Below are positions 4,681-5,663 of a DNA stretch of 5,663 nt, piece after piece (position 1 is the first letter of the stretch; each line of letters starts with the position of its first letter). The notes beneath the pieces are model-generated. The model was given only the letters and a program-made list of their open reading frames with translations, did no database searches and was not told the origin of the DNA. The translations under genes were made by a program, and so were the position numbers. The DNA is from Mxb001 sp044360385 (GTDB lineage: Bacteria > Actinomycetota > Actinomycetes > S36-B12): the NCBI GenBank assembly GCA_044360385.1, contig JBIKKK010000147.1, positions 1 to 5,663 on the forward strand. Direction: 5' to 3'.

Positions 4681-4726
4681 CTTCTGCCTTGCAAAGGCAG
4701 CGCTCTACCAGCTGAGCTAAGCCCCC
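4654..4726 (-). tRNA. tRNA-Ala (anticodon UGC)
   Basis: A complete 73-base cloverleaf on the minus strand. The acceptor GGGGGCT pairs with AGCCTCC and includes the G3:U70 wobble pair that identifies alanine tRNA. The D-arm is GCTC/GAGC. The anticodon stem is CTGCC/GGCAG, with loop TTTGCAA and anticodon TGC at 4693-4691. The T-arm is AGGGG-TTCGAGT-CCCCT. The discriminator base is A and the 3' CCA is not encoded. Its 3' end is duplicated at 2583-2602. The MFS stop codon falls on its bases 8-10. tRNA-Ala next to tRNA-Ile and gyrA is usual near oriC in Actinobacteria; those partners are not in view. Confidence 0.97.
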
Positions 4727-5663
4727 TGAGGACCCCCCGATATTACGGGATCGCCATCGCTTCCCTGGACCGGCTCCAGGTCGCCGGGCAGATTGCGCCT
4801 CACCGCCCCATGGCGCGCATGTCGACGGATGACGTGCTCCTTGTCGCCCAGCGCGTGATCGAAGTGTCTCCGCATCCGTGGTGTCGCCAAGAACGCGAGG
4901 AGCACTCCAATACCCAGGGCTTGAACCACTACCGCAGCCCACACATTCGTCGCGTCGGCGATAGCAGCCACGATCAGCGCCCCTACGGGCGTGATGACCG
5001 TGATTCCCGCCGAGTAGACGGCCAGAACGTTCGCCTCATGCTCGTCCGGCGCACCGCTTTGTACCGCAGCCGATGACAGCACCGTGGTCATGTTGAGAGC
5101 CATGCCGAGCGGGATGAAGGCGACCATCAGCAGGATCAAGCGACTGTTGTCATCGATCAAGGGGGAAACACCCACGATGATTGTCGCGATCATGAGGATG
5201 ATGAGGGCAACCATGGCGATATGCCAGGGGGAACGCCGCTTCTCGCGCAGAGCCAGAATCGGCGCCACGAGCGCCATGCCCGCATAGATGGACGACAGCA
5301 GCAACGAGAAGATCACCGCATTGGTCCCGATGGTCAAGGAGATTTGCGGCAGCAGATTCAACAGCGGCCAGGCGACCAACTGCACCGCCAGGGCCACGAT
5401 GACGAAGCGGCGCAGCACCTCGGCATCGCGGATCACCCTTGTCGCATCGCGTAGGGAGGTCCGCGCCGCTCCTGACTTGACCGCATGCACGGGCGGGAAG
5501 AGCGCGAAGGGCACTGCATAGACGGCGTACGAGATCGCATTCACGTAGAAGAGGCTCGCGACGCCCCAGGCGTCGAGCATGAGGCCACCGGCGAGCACAC
5601 CGAGGATGCCAGCAATGGCGCTGGCCGACATGAGCACCGAATCCAGGTCCGCAATTCGCCCGG
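4717..5663 (-). CDS. MFS transporter, drug/siderophore-exporter-like (5' part off the window)
   Basis: The C-terminal part of a major facilitator superfamily permease. The frame stays open through the right edge (GRIADLDSVLMSASAIAGIL), so the start is outside. About eight hydrophobic helices are visible, from SAIAGILGVLAGGLMLDAWG to VQALGIGVLLAFLA, interrupted by a basic cytoplasmic loop (HAVKSGAARTSLRDATRVIRD), as in the second two-thirds of a 12-helix carrier. The general look (N-terminal IAGILGVLAGG, C-terminal TPVGALIVAAIAD) fits the EntS/MFS_3 exporter group; the substrate is unknown. After the last helix (about TPRMRRHF) comes an unusually hydrophilic tail of about 45 residues, encoded across the tRNA promoter. 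The TAG stop is inside tRNA-Ala (bases 8-10), a 10-bp overlap. The tail may be an extension acquired by placement next to the tRNA. Confidence 0.88.
   Translation of the reverse strand, partial: GRIADLDSVLMSASAIAGILGVLAGGLMLDAWGVASLFYVNAISYAVYAVPFALFPPVHAVKSGAARTSLRDATRVIRDAEVLRRFVIVALAVQLVAWPLLNLLPQISLTIGTNAVIFSLLLSSIYAGMALVAPILALREKRRSPWHIAMVALIILMIATIIVGVSPLIDDNSRLILLMVAFIPLGMALNMTTVLSSAAVQSGAPDEHEANVLAVYSAGITVITPVGALIVAAIADATNVWAAVVVQALGIGVLLAFLATPRMRRHFDHALGDKEHVIRRHARHGAVRRNLPGDLEPVQGSDGDPVISGGPQGA
4740..4745 (-). promoter_or_regulatory. Probable -10 element of tRNA-Ala
   Basis: TAATAT on the minus strand stands 13 bases before the tRNA 5' end, which would give a leader of about seven bases. 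It lies within the 3' end of the MFS reading frame. The -35 region at the expected distance (CAGGGA) is poor. Confidence 0.45.

Overview
The window looks like chromosomal DNA from a high-G+C actinobacterium, most likely close to the replication origin. The evidence is gene content and order on the minus strand: cyclophilin (ppiA-like), then a zinc-finger rhomboid protease, then crgA, with a tRNA-Ala(UGC) upstream. This resembles the gyrA / tRNA-Ile / tRNA-Ala / ppiA / rhomboid / crgA neighbourhood near oriC in many Actinobacteria. On that reading oriC lies beyond the right edge. I cannot assign a genus.

Layout from left to right. Positions 1-226 hold the 5' part of crgA (minus strand, running off the left edge). 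A 150-bp gap follows, with a perfect palindrome and a perfect DnaA-box sequence. The rhomboid protease (377-1258) and the cyclophilin (1255-1782) overlap by four bases in a GTGA junction and are probably co-transcribed. A 123-bp gap separates them from a FrnE-like DsbA-family thiol oxidoreductase (1906-2547). Together these form a conserved minus-strand block for protein folding, membrane proteolysis and division.

The most unusual part is 2583-4672. A 20-bp sequence made up of the last 19 bases of the tRNA-Ala gene plus one flanking base occurs twice: inside the intact tRNA (4653-4672) and again 2,070 bp away (2583-2602), 35 bp upstream of the FrnE-like gene. This is the classic signature of integration at a tRNA 3' end. 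The enclosed islet has lower G+C in the stretches I sampled. It carries an alpha/beta-hydrolase of the secretory-lipase type without a signal peptide, a divergently transcribed TraR/DksA-type zinc-finger protein, and a possible 56-residue small protein. No integrase is visible. Near its ends are a 10-bp tandem repeat and an imperfect 16-bp direct repeat that could be recombination accessory sites.

Right of the islet is tRNA-Ala(UGC) (4654-4726). An MFS exporter gene (4717-5663, 5' end off the right edge) has its stop codon inside the tRNA gene, and the probable tRNA promoter lies inside the MFS coding region.
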